Below are positions 1-7,600 of a stretch of DNA of 14,312 nt, piece after piece. Under the pieces are notes generated by a model. That model was given only the letters and a program-made list of their open reading frames with translations. It made no database searches and was not told where the DNA came from. The DNA is from Candidatus Proteinoplasmatales archaeon SG8-5. GTDB lineage: Archaea; Thermoplasmatota; Thermoplasmata; SG8-5. The stretch lies in contig LSSH01000088.1 of the NCBI GenBank assembly GCA_001595885.1, positions 1 through 14,312 on the forward strand. Direction: 5' to 3'. The number at the start of each line of letters is the position of its first letter. Position 1 is the stretch's first letter. The position numbers and the translations under genes are program-made.

Positions 1-1
1 T

Positions 2-535
2 GACCAGATAAACCAAAATGACGACATGGCCTTCATATCGAAGCAGGAGAATGTGACCGGCGGTATCGATTATTACCTGGGCTCGGTGAGTGCTGCCAGA
101 ACCGTTGCCAAGCGATTCAAGGACTCGAAGGGCGCGGGCATCACCGAGAGCTCCAGCCTCATAGGCAAGAAGGAAGGCAGGGACCTGTACCGTTGGACAC
201 TGCTCATCCGCCTGCCGATGCACAAGACCGGTGATGTGGTGGAGTACGACGGCCAGGCCTACGTTGTCGAATCGGTAAGGTCCAACGAGATGACGATAAG
301 GCACGCGCATCAAGGCACGAAGACCCGTGTCCAGGCGGATGACGACCTGAGGTCGATAGCGAAAGCGGAGGAGCTCGAGGACTCGGTCGTGGTGAGTGTC
401 GATGAGGGCACCCTCCAGATACTGGACCCCTGGAGCCTGAAGACCGTTACCGTATCACGCCCGAGGGACATGGACGAAATCGGAGAGAGCGTCAAGGTCG
501 CCAGGTTCAAGGACTCCTTAATTATAAAGAAATAG
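2..535 (+). CDS. nmd3: NMD3-family ribosome assembly/export protein, 3' part
   Basis: The reading frame is open to the left edge of the window (codons read D-Q-I-N-Q-N-D-D before the first Met at 26), so that Met is internal and the gene is truncated at its 5' end. The visible 178 residues match the C-terminal half of archaeal NMD3 proteins, including the GGIDYYLGS segment followed by a conserved basic helix (AARTVAKRF) and a small beta-barrel region (about residues 60-110 from the internal Met) of the kind that follows in the family. In eukaryotes NMD3 is the adaptor for 60S subunit export; in archaea, with no nucleus, a role in large-subunit maturation is inferred. The N-terminal zinc-binding CxxC motifs expected in the family lie outside the window. 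The gene stops at TAG 533-535. Family call is from sequence recognition and fairly secure; function in this organism is inference. Confidence 0.85.
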   Translation, partial: DQINQNDDMAFISKQENVTGGIDYYLGSVSAARTVAKRFKDSKGAGITESSSLIGKKEGRDLYRWTLLIRLPMHKTGDVVEYDGQAYVVESVRSNEMTIRHAHQGTKTRVQADDDLRSIAKAEELEDSVVVSVDEGTLQILDPWSLKTVTVSRPRDMDEIGESVKVARFKDSLIIKK

Positions 536-564
536 TTCAGCCAATCGTAACTTATTTAGTAGTT

Positions 565-574
565 GAATAATTAT
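565..574 (+). promoter_or_regulatory. TATA-like box for the giant surface protein gene
   Basis: GAATAATTAT in the 81-bp gap after nmd3 is AT-rich against a GC-rich background. A transcript starting about 25 nt downstream (near 595) would give a short leader holding the ribosome binding site. A second AT-rich candidate, CTTATTTAG, lies at 551-559. Position-based inference only. Confidence 0.35.
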
Positions 575-604
575 GTCCTTTGAAAATTAGCACTCGTATT
601 AACT

Positions 605-610
605 GGGAGG
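605..610 (+). promoter_or_regulatory. Shine-Dalgarno site for the 617 gene
   Basis: GGGAGG lies 6 nt before the ATG at 617. It fixes this start, which is also followed at once by a signal peptide. Confidence 0.7.
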
Positions 611-616
611 GAGTGC

Positions 617-3600
617 ATGACTGCGAGGAGATTATTCGCGCTTGCGATGATTGTGAGCATGATGCTGGTCGGATTCAACGTTGGATTCAGCAACAGAGCG
701 GAGGCAGCCTTCATAGAACAGGTGCCGACCATGGGATTATCAAGCAGTTTCTATCCCGAGGACGTCAAATGGGACCACACCGGGACAATGGCCGTGGTGG
801 TGGGCTTTGACACGATGGGCGGGCCCAACGCCTACGCCTATTTTGCCGATAACGAGACCTGGATCCCGCTGGACGGTTATTACTCAGGACAAACCCTTTA
901 CAGCGTAGATTATTATTCCGAAAAAGGCAACGGAACCGGGAATGGGACCGAACCCCCCTCTCCTCCAGAGATATTGGTCGTCGATGCCAACGGGTACTCG
1001 GACGGCCAGACCCTCGTGACATATTGGTCCATAGAAAACGCCTCATGCTCACCGGTCGTCACCATTTGGGACATATTCGGAAAGTGGGGGGCTCCGCAGG
1101 GCCACCCTGGAGCCACCGACATGGCCGGATATGATGTTGTCGTCTGGGTTTGTTCGTATAACATGTGGGCTCCAACCGGGGATTGCTTTGGCCCTCTTGA
1201 CGAGACCAACGTAGCCGGATACCTCGAAGGTGGGGGCAACTTCTTCATGGCTAATGCGATCGTGTCATCGTACTTCAGCTACGGAAGCGGAACTCCATAT
1301 GATTACGTGAGCGGTGATTTCGCTTATGACTATCTGGGATTGGACGGCATCACCAACCCGACATTCCCCAGTGAGGATTATGTGCAGGAAGCGGCCGGCG
1401 ATGCCGTGTTCAGCGGCATCGGTATCGGCAATTTCGACTGGATGAAATACTCATGGAATCCACCAGGCACACCGCCGGGCCAATGTGACGGGATCGATGT
1501 GATTGGGGGGGCCTTCCCCTGCATGAACGTCTTCAATCCCCCTCCTTGGGATAACTCAGGTGTCAGATATGACCAGGGGACATACAGGACGATGTTCTTT
1601 GGCTTCCCCATAGAGCCGCTGTCGACAGGGTACCGCGACGAATTGATGAACCGGGCCATTGGCTGGTTGGCTCCCTCCGGCGGGGGCGGCGGCGGTTCGG
1701 TCGATGCCGATTACCATGAGGAAGGAATATCTGATTATTACGTGTGGTCGCTGGAGAACAACTCGGCCATTGTCACAGTTTGGGATGTTTACATGAGCGG
1801 TGGTTTCAACCAGGGTAAACCGACGACCTCCGATATGGACCCCTATGATCTGGTAGTGTGGGTTCCGAGCCGCGACATGGATGGCTATTATGGCGTCGGA
1901 GATGCCTTCACCACCACCGATGAAGGTCAAGTGGCCAACTACCTGGACGGTGACGGCAATTTCTTCCTATCCAGCACATGCTGGCTAGCCTATGGGCCCG
2001 CTGCACCTTTCAGTCCCGGCGATTTCCAATACGATTACATGGCCATGAGCGATTGGTTGGACGGCCAGTGGTATGACGACGAGGTGTCCGGGGTTCCTGG
2101 AGACTCTGCATTTGATGGTTACGCGTCCGGTGCCCTCGATTGGGCACGCGCCGGTTGGGGGGGACCGCCGTCTTTCTCACCACTGTATTGCGACCGGTTA
2201 TCAGAAGCCTGGGCAGGTGCCGGCTGCATGGACATCTGGTACCTGCCGGGGGCGGACCTTGGCGGGGTGAAGAACGATGCCGGGACATACAAGACCATGT
2301 TCATGGGCTTCCCGTTCGAGGTGTTGCAGCAGGTCGACGCGGACGAGTTCTGGAACCGGACGCTTGGCTGGTTCAACATCAACGTCACTGGCTCCGGTGG
2401 ACCTTCCCCCTTGGGAGCTGGAGGACACGCTCCCTCGGTCACGACCGACACCACACCAGACCAGGCGAACCAGAATTCAACGAACACCATATTCTGGGAC
2501 GTGGGTTCGGATACCGGAGATCCATGGGCGCAGAGCTTCGTCCCGAGCCTGGACAACATAGTCAAAGCGGAGTTTTATATGTACAGTATGGGCACTTGTT
2601 CGGACCATTTCCTCATAGAGATCTGCCCTGACGCCGGCGGATTCCCGGCATCCATGAATATAACGCACGGCTGGATATCTCCAATCCAGATCCCCATCTA
2701 TCCTGCCATGGACTGGGTGGAATGCTGGTTCGAGGACGGGGGTGCGGCCCTTACACCTGGCGATACATATTGGATCAAATGCGACAGGAGAGGGTACACA
2801 TTTCAACAAGGTTGGCTCGCCGATATGGACAAGCAATACAATCCCGGCATCGCGATAGAGGACATACCTCCCTGGTCGGGGGAACTAACGTATGACTGGA
2901 TGTTCCGCACTTTTGCCAACGTGACAACGGGCGTACCCTGCGCCACGATAGGCGCCGACAGGGACAACGGCATCTTCGAGGAGAGCTGGGACGAGAGCAA
3001 CGGCGCAGGAATGGTCCTCAGGGCCGGTCAAAACAACATGGGAGAAATCAGGCGGAGCTTCATCCACTTCGACATTGCCAGCCACATCCCTGCAGGCTCG
3101 GTCATCGACCATGTGGAGCTGAAGATGTATTGCAACAGGTCATCGGGCGGGTCGCAGGACGTGACACTGCGCCGCGTGCAGGTGAATTGGGGAGAGGGAA
3201 CCTCCGACGATGGCGGTACGAATTCGGGCGATCCCGCGACTCCCGGAGACACGACCTGGCACTATTGTTTCTACCCGACGACCACTTGGTTCTCGGACGG
3301 GGGAAGCTATGCCGGTGTTTCGGCGATGAGGACCATACCGCTAGAGGGCCATTTCTACACGTGGGGCACGACCTCATGGATGGTCAGCGACGTCCAGGGG
3401 TGGCTCGACAATCCCGGTTCGAATTACGGCTGGGCGATAGTGGCCGATGAATCCATGATGGGAAGGGTTAAGCAGTTCAGCAGCCGCGAGTGCGACAATC
3501 AAACCAAGAGACCGGAACTGAAGGTGTATTACACCCCACCGAGCGGTCAGGTAACTGTCTCGATACACCCCGTGAAGGACAATACGATCTACGACGACAT

Positions 3601-6094
3601 GCCACCACCGGAGTGGAGCAACGGTTACGGGGACAACCTCTTCACTGGAATGGACGCAATGGGCCGATTGAAAAGATCCCTCATCAAGTTCGACATCGCA
3701 AATAATATCCCCGCGGGGGCCGTGATATCCAACGTGAACCTGACCATGTACTGCGACAGGACGACGGTCGGTGCGCACACGGTAAGACTTCACCAAGTGT
3801 ATACCGAATGGGGAGAGGCCTCATCCCATGCCATAGGCCAAGAAGGCTCGCCCGCTCCGGCAGAGTTAGGCGATGCCACGTGGAACTTCAGGATATTGAA
3901 CACGAACAACTGGGTTGCCCCCGGCGGTGACTACAACAGCACAGGTGCGGCAGCCCAGATGGTGAACTCAGCAGGTCAATACTACACATGGTCCTCGGGC
4001 GTCATGAGGACGAACGTTCAGAACTGGCTTAATAATCCCTCATCGAACCATGGTTGGATCGTCGTAGGCAACGAAGGCGGCCCGGTCACCTCAAAGCGCT
4101 TCAGCAGCCGCTCCAACAGGACATACGACCAGCGGCCCGTGCTCGAAGTCACCTACACCTACAGCGGGGGCGGAAACGGGACCGGCAATGGCACGTTGAA
4201 CAATACCATAGGCACGTTCTGGCTCTGCGGCAACAATCCAGGCCTGCCGAACAACGGCGCCACTGTGTACAAGTTGGAACCGAAGCACAACCTGACGTTG
4301 CAAAAGGTCAGCACATTCCCGCAGTATGGCAGCCACATCGAGTTCACGGCCATCGCCGTCGACGATACAGGTAATCCGCTTTGCGCGGGATATTGGTTCA
4401 CGGAGATGTACTATCATGACGGCACTAATTGGAACCTGGTCCCAGACAGCATGGGCATGATGAGCGGATATGCCATCACCGGCATCGATTACAACCCAAA
4501 CGACCTGCGTTTCTATGCGGTTGGATACGATATGGGTGGAAACGGAGCCCTGTTCTACACGGACGCGGGGCTTTCGGGCTCTGGCACCTGTTACCGTGAC
4601 CAGTCGACGTTCCCCGGTGCCCATGGTCAATTCAACTCGATTGCCTGGAACCATTACCGTGATTACGGCATGGTCGTTGGCTATGGTGGCGTGTACCTGG
4701 TTGACCCATACTCTGGCGGCTCCAGCCTGAACTGGACCGCGAAGGAGGAATTCACCATTAACATATTCTATGACTGCGATTGGGACACGGACGGATGGAA
4801 CGAGGCCGGTATCGTGGGAACCAATAACTCCGGTGATGCGGTATACTGGCGATACTACCACACAAACCCCGTGGTCATGTTCGGCGGCTCCAGGTCGCCA
4901 CCCTCGCAGTTCGACTGCTGCGCCTTCAAACCGCCGTCGAGCCCGAAATGGCTCTTCATACCGTATAACGCCGGAGGTTGGCGCATTAACATACTGGAGA
5001 ACGATCAGAGCACCGGCATCTCACTGGACGCCGGATTCCCGCACATATTTAACGTGGACATGTGGAGACAGGGTGACCAGTTCCAAACCTCGGTCTTGAA
5101 CACCCAGGTGGACCCGGATACCGTATACACGTTCTACGTCCAGGGGAACTACACCCAGAACAGGGTGGACCACTGGAACGACGTGGGTTTGATGTTGTCC
5201 TCGTGGTACGACAACGGGGCGACAGGCACCCCTTCGAATCCGCTTGACCCAACCTGGACCACCGAGGACCACAGGACCCGCCAGTTCAATCTCACGTACG
5301 ATGTGAGTTCCGGCAATTCGAACATGGTGTACCCGCAAGGATTCCCCGGAGAGTTCACGATTCACAGCACTTACGAGGACCCTGGCCTATATGGCCCCGA
5401 CAACTCCTGGCACAGGTTATACATCAACGTATCCTTCGGACCGCAGACCTACCAGGCCGACAGCGCGTTCCCCAACGGCCCGCCATCCGGTGCCAACTAT
5501 TGGGACAAGAACTTCGCGCTGAACGATGCCTGGAGCTGGGACCTGAACTTCACACTGTACGACACGACCTCCCCGGGGGCAAGGAACATTACGTACGAGG
5601 AATACGGCATCAAGGAAGCCTTGTCGATCAGCGTGCTGGGCAATCCGAACGGCGCCGCTCCCCCCGGAACGGCCAATTACCTATTGAGCGACCCCAGCAA
5701 TATCACCTATTCCTCCAACACCAACTACTGGATCAACATATCTATACCCAACCTGTACAAGGACGGCGACATAATGAGCCCGTACTGGATACCGGCCACC
5801 AACCTGATGCTCCAGAACACTCACCCTTCGGCGACAGGGTCCAACTCGGACATCCCGATGCCCGCGGGTGTGCCCGGAGCGGGAGTCGATATTTGTGCAT
5901 GGGGCATATCCGGTCCGGTTGTGCCAATGTCTCCAGTAATGAACGGAACCGTATCTGCGGGACCGAGTTCTGATTTCATCGAGTTCTGGTACGGTGTCCC
6001 GGATTTCACCACCATATACTGGTGGGTGACAATACCTCCGGGCCAGGCCGAAGGCCTGTACCAGGCCACTATCACGATAACAGTGGAATCATAG
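617..6094 (+). CDS. Giant secreted protein: split seven-bladed propeller with inserted DNRLRE and paired domains
   Basis: 1825 aa, predicted extracellular. Residues 1-30 form a signal peptide (basic MTARR, hydrophobic core, AEA-type cleavage site). About 45-103 hold the start of a beta-propeller: each blade shows a hydrophobic strand, a short polar turn, then a second strand ending in VGF or VGY. Blades continue at about 1198-1460, so some 1090 residues are inserted in blade 2. The insert holds two related domains (about 118-352 and 361-588) joined by a Gly6 linker and resembling class I glutamine-amidotransferase-like folds without an obvious catalytic triad; a beta-sandwich (about 602-770); and two DNRLRE/disaggregatase-related domains (about 772-975 and 979-1182), each with an (R)RSxIxFDIAxxIPAGxVI motif and a YTW...WLxNPxSNxGW motif. 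Residues 1460-1825 are beta-rich, Asn/Thr/Gly-rich and Ig-like. There is no C-terminal membrane helix, so anchoring is unknown. Many NxS/T sequons suggest N-glycosylation. Likely a cell-surface adhesion or matrix protein; no enzymatic activity can be claimed. Confidence 0.85.
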   Translation: MTARRLFALAMIVSMMLVGFNVGFSNRAEAAFIEQVPTMGLSSSFYPEDVKWDHTGTMAVVVGFDTMGGPNAYAYFADNETWIPLDGYYSGQTLYSVDYYSEKGNGTGNGTEPPSPPEILVVDANGYSDGQTLVTYWSIENASCSPVVTIWDIFGKWGAPQGHPGATDMAGYDVVVWVCSYNMWAPTGDCFGPLDETNVAGYLEGGGNFFMANAIVSSYFSYGSGTPYDYVSGDFAYDYLGLDGITNPTFPSEDYVQEAAGDAVFSGIGIGNFDWMKYSWNPPGTPPGQCDGIDVIGGAFPCMNVFNPPPWDNSGVRYDQGTYRTMFFGFPIEPLSTGYRDELMNRAIGWLAPSGGGGGGSVDADYHEEGISDYYVWSLENNSAIVTVWDVYMSGGFNQGKPTTSDMDPYDLVVWVPSRDMDGYYGVGDAFTTTDEGQVANYLDGDGNFFLSSTCWLAYGPAAPFSPGDFQYDYMAMSDWLDGQWYDDEVSGVPGDSAFDGYASGALDWARAGWGGPPSFSPLYCDRLSEAWAGAGCMDIWYLPGADLGGVKNDAGTYKTMFMGFPFEVLQQVDADEFWNRTLGWFNINVTGSGGPSPLGAGGHAPSVTTDTTPDQANQNSTNTIFWDVGSDTGDPWAQSFVPSLDNIVKAEFYMYSMGTCSDHFLIEICPDAGGFPASMNITHGWISPIQIPIYPAMDWVECWFEDGGAALTPGDTYWIKCDRRGYTFQQGWLADMDKQYNPGIAIEDIPPWSGELTYDWMFRTFANVTTGVPCATIGADRDNGIFEESWDESNGAGMVLRAGQNNMGEIRRSFIHFDIASHIPAGSVIDHVELKMYCNRSSGGSQDVTLRRVQVNWGEGTSDDGGTNSGDPATPGDTTWHYCFYPTTTWFSDGGSYAGVSAMRTIPLEGHFYTWGTTSWMVSDVQGWLDNPGSNYGWAIVADESMMGRVKQFSSRECDNQTKRPELKVYYTPPSGQVTVSIHPVKDNTIYDDMPPPEWSNGYGDNLFTGMDAMGRLKRSLIKFDIANNIPAGAVISNVNLTMYCDRTTVGAHTVRLHQVYTEWGEASSHAIGQEGSPAPAELGDATWNFRILNTNNWVAPGGDYNSTGAAAQMVNSAGQYYTWSSGVMRTNVQNWLNNPSSNHGWIVVGNEGGPVTSKRFSSRSNRTYDQRPVLEVTYTYSGGGNGTGNGTLNNTIGTFWLCGNNPGLPNNGATVYKLEPKHNLTLQKVSTFPQYGSHIEFTAIAVDDTGNPLCAGYWFTEMYYHDGTNWNLVPDSMGMMSGYAITGIDYNPNDLRFYAVGYDMGGNGALFYTDAGLSGSGTCYRDQSTFPGAHGQFNSIAWNHYRDYGMVVGYGGVYLVDPYSGGSSLNWTAKEEFTINIFYDCDWDTDGWNEAGIVGTNNSGDAVYWRYYHTNPVVMFGGSRSPPSQFDCCAFKPPSSPKWLFIPYNAGGWRINILENDQSTGISLDAGFPHIFNVDMWRQGDQFQTSVLNTQVDPDTVYTFYVQGNYTQNRVDHWNDVGLMLSSWYDNGATGTPSNPLDPTWTTEDHRTRQFNLTYDVSSGNSNMVYPQGFPGEFTIHSTYEDPGLYGPDNSWHRLYINVSFGPQTYQADSAFPNGPPSGANYWDKNFALNDAWSWDLNFTLYDTTSPGARNITYEEYGIKEALSISVLGNPNGAAPPGTANYLLSDPSNITYSSNTNYWINISIPNLYKDGDIMSPYWIPATNLMLQNTHPSATGSNSDIPMPAGVPGAGVDICAWGISGPVVPMSPVMNGTVSAGPSSDFIEFWYGVPDFTTIYWWVTIPPGQAEGLYQATITITVES

Positions 6095-6150
6095 GTTCGA
6101 CCACTGATAGAGGGCATGACTCAGCCTCACGGGCTACAACAGAGGAAATC

Positions 6151-6158
6151 ATAATTAA
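6151..6158 (+). promoter_or_regulatory. TATA box of the EamA transporter gene
   Basis: ATAATTAA is centred about 25 nt before the ATG at 6180, with no Shine-Dalgarno sequence close to that ATG. This is the layout of a leaderless archaeal gene and supports the choice of 6180 as start. Confidence 0.55.
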
Positions 6159-6179
6159 TGCCAAACCGTTCATTACACG

Positions 6180-7100
6180 ATGCGCAGGCCAGAGTTCGCC
6201 ATAGTCATTGCCGTTATTGCCGTCTCCTTCTCATCGATTTTCATCAAGTGGGGGTACGAGGAGAACCTGGAGCCGCTGGCCATCGCATTCTATCGTTTGC
6301 TGTTCACGACATTGCTCCTGCTGCCCTTCGCATTGTTCATGCAGGGCACTGAGCTCAAGGCCATCGGCGGAAAGCGCCTCGGGGTCCTAGCGGTCATCGG
6401 TTTCGTCCTGTCCCTGCATTTCTCATTATGGATATCGTCCCTCGAACTGACGTCTGTCGCCAGCTCTGTCCTGCTGGTCACGGTCCACCCGATTCTCGTG
6501 GGCTCGGTCTCACACTTCTTCATGAAGGACCGCCTGACCAAGTTCAACTTTATCGGGATAACGGTCGCGATATTCGGCATGATAATCCTCACTTTCGAGG
6601 ACTTCGAAGGCGTGGGCGCTCTAACAGGAACCCGCGCCCTCGGGGACCTGCTGGCGTTCGCAGCCGGCATCTGCGCAGGCGTCTACATACTCGGCGGGAG
6701 GAAGATGCGCCGGAACCTACCCGTGATCACCTATGCCTTCCTTGTGTACCTGTTCTGCACGATATTCCTGCTCATCGGTTGCCTTGTCACGGGAACCGCC
6801 TTGGCACCCCTCTCCACCAACGCCTGGATCCTGCTCGTCGTGATGGCGCTCGTCCCGGGAATACTCGGCCACACGCTGTACAACTGGTCATTGAAGCACG
6901 TCACGGCAACCGTGGTCTCCGTTAGCCTGCTCGGAGAACCCATAGGCTCGTCCCTCCTGGCCCTGATATTGCTGGGAGAGGAACTTACCGGATTCGTCCT
7001 CATCGGAGGGGCCTTCATCCTCATCGGGATACTGATGACGTCGATGAAGAAGAAGAGAAAACGGAAGAAACGTCATAAGTATGCGAGTGCCAGTGATTAA
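6180..7100 (+). CDS. EamA/DMT-family transporter, 10 TM
   Basis: A 306-residue integral membrane protein of the drug/metabolite transporter superfamily. The sequence shows about ten hydrophobic segments arranged as two EamA repeats of five (about residues 5-135 and 150-285). The family signatures are an N-terminal SSIFIKWGYE segment, a central ASSVLLVTVHPILV segment, and near the C-terminus LGEPIGSSLLALILLGEELT, the typical EamA repeat ending. Family members export or import amino acids, nucleotides, sugars or small metabolites; the substrate cannot be read from sequence. The cytoplasmic tail is strongly basic (MKKKRKRKKRHK). Its last codons (ASASD) are encoded by sequence resembling the tRNA-derived core of the adjacent repeat array (11 nt exact at 7081-7091), suggesting that the gene end was remodelled by the array. 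Monocistronic, apparently leaderless. Confidence 0.88.
   Translation: MRRPEFAIVIAVIAVSFSSIFIKWGYEENLEPLAIAFYRLLFTTLLLLPFALFMQGTELKAIGGKRLGVLAVIGFVLSLHFSLWISSLELTSVASSVLLVTVHPILVGSVSHFFMKDRLTKFNFIGITVAIFGMIILTFEDFEGVGALTGTRALGDLLAFAAGICAGVYILGGRKMRRNLPVITYAFLVYLFCTIFLLIGCLVTGTALAPLSTNAWILLVVMALVPGILGHTLYNWSLKHVTATVVSVSLLGEPIGSSLLALILLGEELTGFVLIGGAFILIGILMTSMKKKRKRKKRHKYASASD
7081..7097 (-). repeat. Degenerate tRNA-Gly 3'-end core inside the transporter 3' end (R0)
   Basis: On the minus strand this reads GGCACTCGCAT preceded by ATCACT, against ATCCCGG-CACTCGCAT in the array cores. Eleven bases (7081-7091) match exactly. It lies 26 bp from the first full repeat rather than 163 bp, so it is a partial, out-of-register copy. 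The transporter stop codon follows at once at 7098-7100. Confidence 0.5.
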
Positions 7101-7122
7101 TATTGCATAGGAGTGCCGGGAT

Positions 7123-7163
7123 GCGTAACTTCGGTATCAAATGACGACACCCCGAAGTTACGC
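7123..7163 (-). repeat. Hairpin of repeat unit R1
   Basis: Perfect 12-bp inverted repeat, GCGTAACTTCGG (7123-7134) and CCGAAGTTACGC (7152-7163), with a 17-nt loop containing AAATGACGA. Confidence 0.8.
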
Positions 7164-7226
7164 GCCAGCCTTTATCGATTGAATTAGATATGCATTAGAG
7201 AATTAGGCGTATGGATACAATCATTA

Positions 7227-7273
7227 GCATTGTTATTTGAAAACATATGCACACGACGGGAAAATATCAATGC
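7227..7273. repeat. Second inverted repeat of the unit, R1/R2 junction
   Basis: GCATTGTTATTT (7227-7238) faces AAATATCAATGC (7262-7273), 11 of 12 pairs. The right arm is the tRNA-like trailer of the next core. The same structure is perfect at the R3/tRNA junction (7553-7600) and partly decayed in R2. Confidence 0.6.
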
Positions 7274-7285
7274 GAGTACCGGGAT

Positions 7286-7326
7286 GCGTAACTTTGGGAT
7301 AAAACGACGAAACTCCAAAGTTACGC
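7286..7326 (-). repeat. Hairpin of repeat unit R2, with a compensatory pair
   Basis: GCGTAACTTTGG (7286-7297) pairs with CCAAAGTTACGC (7315-7326), 17-nt loop with AAACGACGA. Compared with R1 and R3 the tenth pair changes from C-G to T-A, so both arms changed together. Confidence 0.8.
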
Positions 7327-7448
7327 GCCAGCCTAATACGATAAAAAAATCAATGAAGTAGAGGAATAGGCGTATGAATACAATCATTAACAATGTAATT
7401 GGAAACATTAATCAAGCGACGTTAAAATAACAATGCGAGTGCCGGGAT

Positions 7449-7489
7449 GCGTAACTTCGGTATCAAACGACGACACCCCGAAGTTACGC
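7449..7489 (-). repeat. Hairpin of repeat unit R3
   Basis: GCGTAACTTCGG (7449-7460) pairs perfectly with CCGAAGTTACGC (7478-7489); the 17-nt loop contains AAACGACGA. Confidence 0.8.
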
Positions 7490-7552
7490 GCCAGCCTAAT
7501 TCGTTTACAATCATATGGAAAACTAGAAATAGGCGTATTCAAACGAAATGGA

Positions 7553-7600
7553 GCATTGTTTTATAAGGACAATATTCAAACGACGAAAATAAAACAATGC
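7553..7600. repeat. Perfect 12-bp inverted repeat at the tRNA-Gly 3' flank
   Basis: GCATTGTTTTAT (7553-7564) and ATAAAACAATGC (7589-7600) are exact reverse complements separated by 24 nt. The right arm overlaps the last bases of the tRNA and its T-rich trailer on the minus strand, so it may act in transcription termination, in 3'-end processing, or as a recombination site. Confidence 0.65.

Larger units (their letters stand above)
7111..7600 (-). repeat. Tandem array of three ~163-bp repeats carrying tRNA-Gly 3' ends
   Basis: The sequence GAGTGCCGGG (or GAGTACCGGG) starts at 7111, 7274, 7437 and 7601, giving periods of 163, 163 and 164. Read on the minus strand, each unit has the same order: GGCTGGC, a 12-bp hairpin, the 18-nt core ATCCCGGCACTCGCATTG, a T-rich tract, and an AT-rich spacer with a conserved TACGCCTA motif (7206, 7369 and 7532 on the complementary strand). 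The core equals the 3' part of the neighbouring tRNA-Gly from its T-loop to past the discriminator base. The core is exact in R3, has one substitution in R2 (7268-7285) and is eroded in R1 (7105-7122). The spacers have diverged in sequence but kept their length. No convincing coding capacity. Confidence 0.85.

Noticed and set aside
4091..4861. 256-aa minus-strand open frame inside the giant gene (and 2140-2631, 3374-3796, 12257-13066)
   Set aside because: Long frames on the opposite strand or other frames of GC-rich genes; no recognisable domains, and the sense proteins are convincing.
7123..7489. Integron attC sites
   Set aside because: The arms GCGTAAC/GTTACGC miss the RYYYAAC/GTTRRRY consensus by one base each and the stem lacks the extrahelical bases of attC; no IntI or cassette ORFs.
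7111..7600. CRISPR array
   Set aside because: Only three units of about 163 bp, the conserved part is a tRNA 3' end plus hairpin, and spacers are similar to each other in part.
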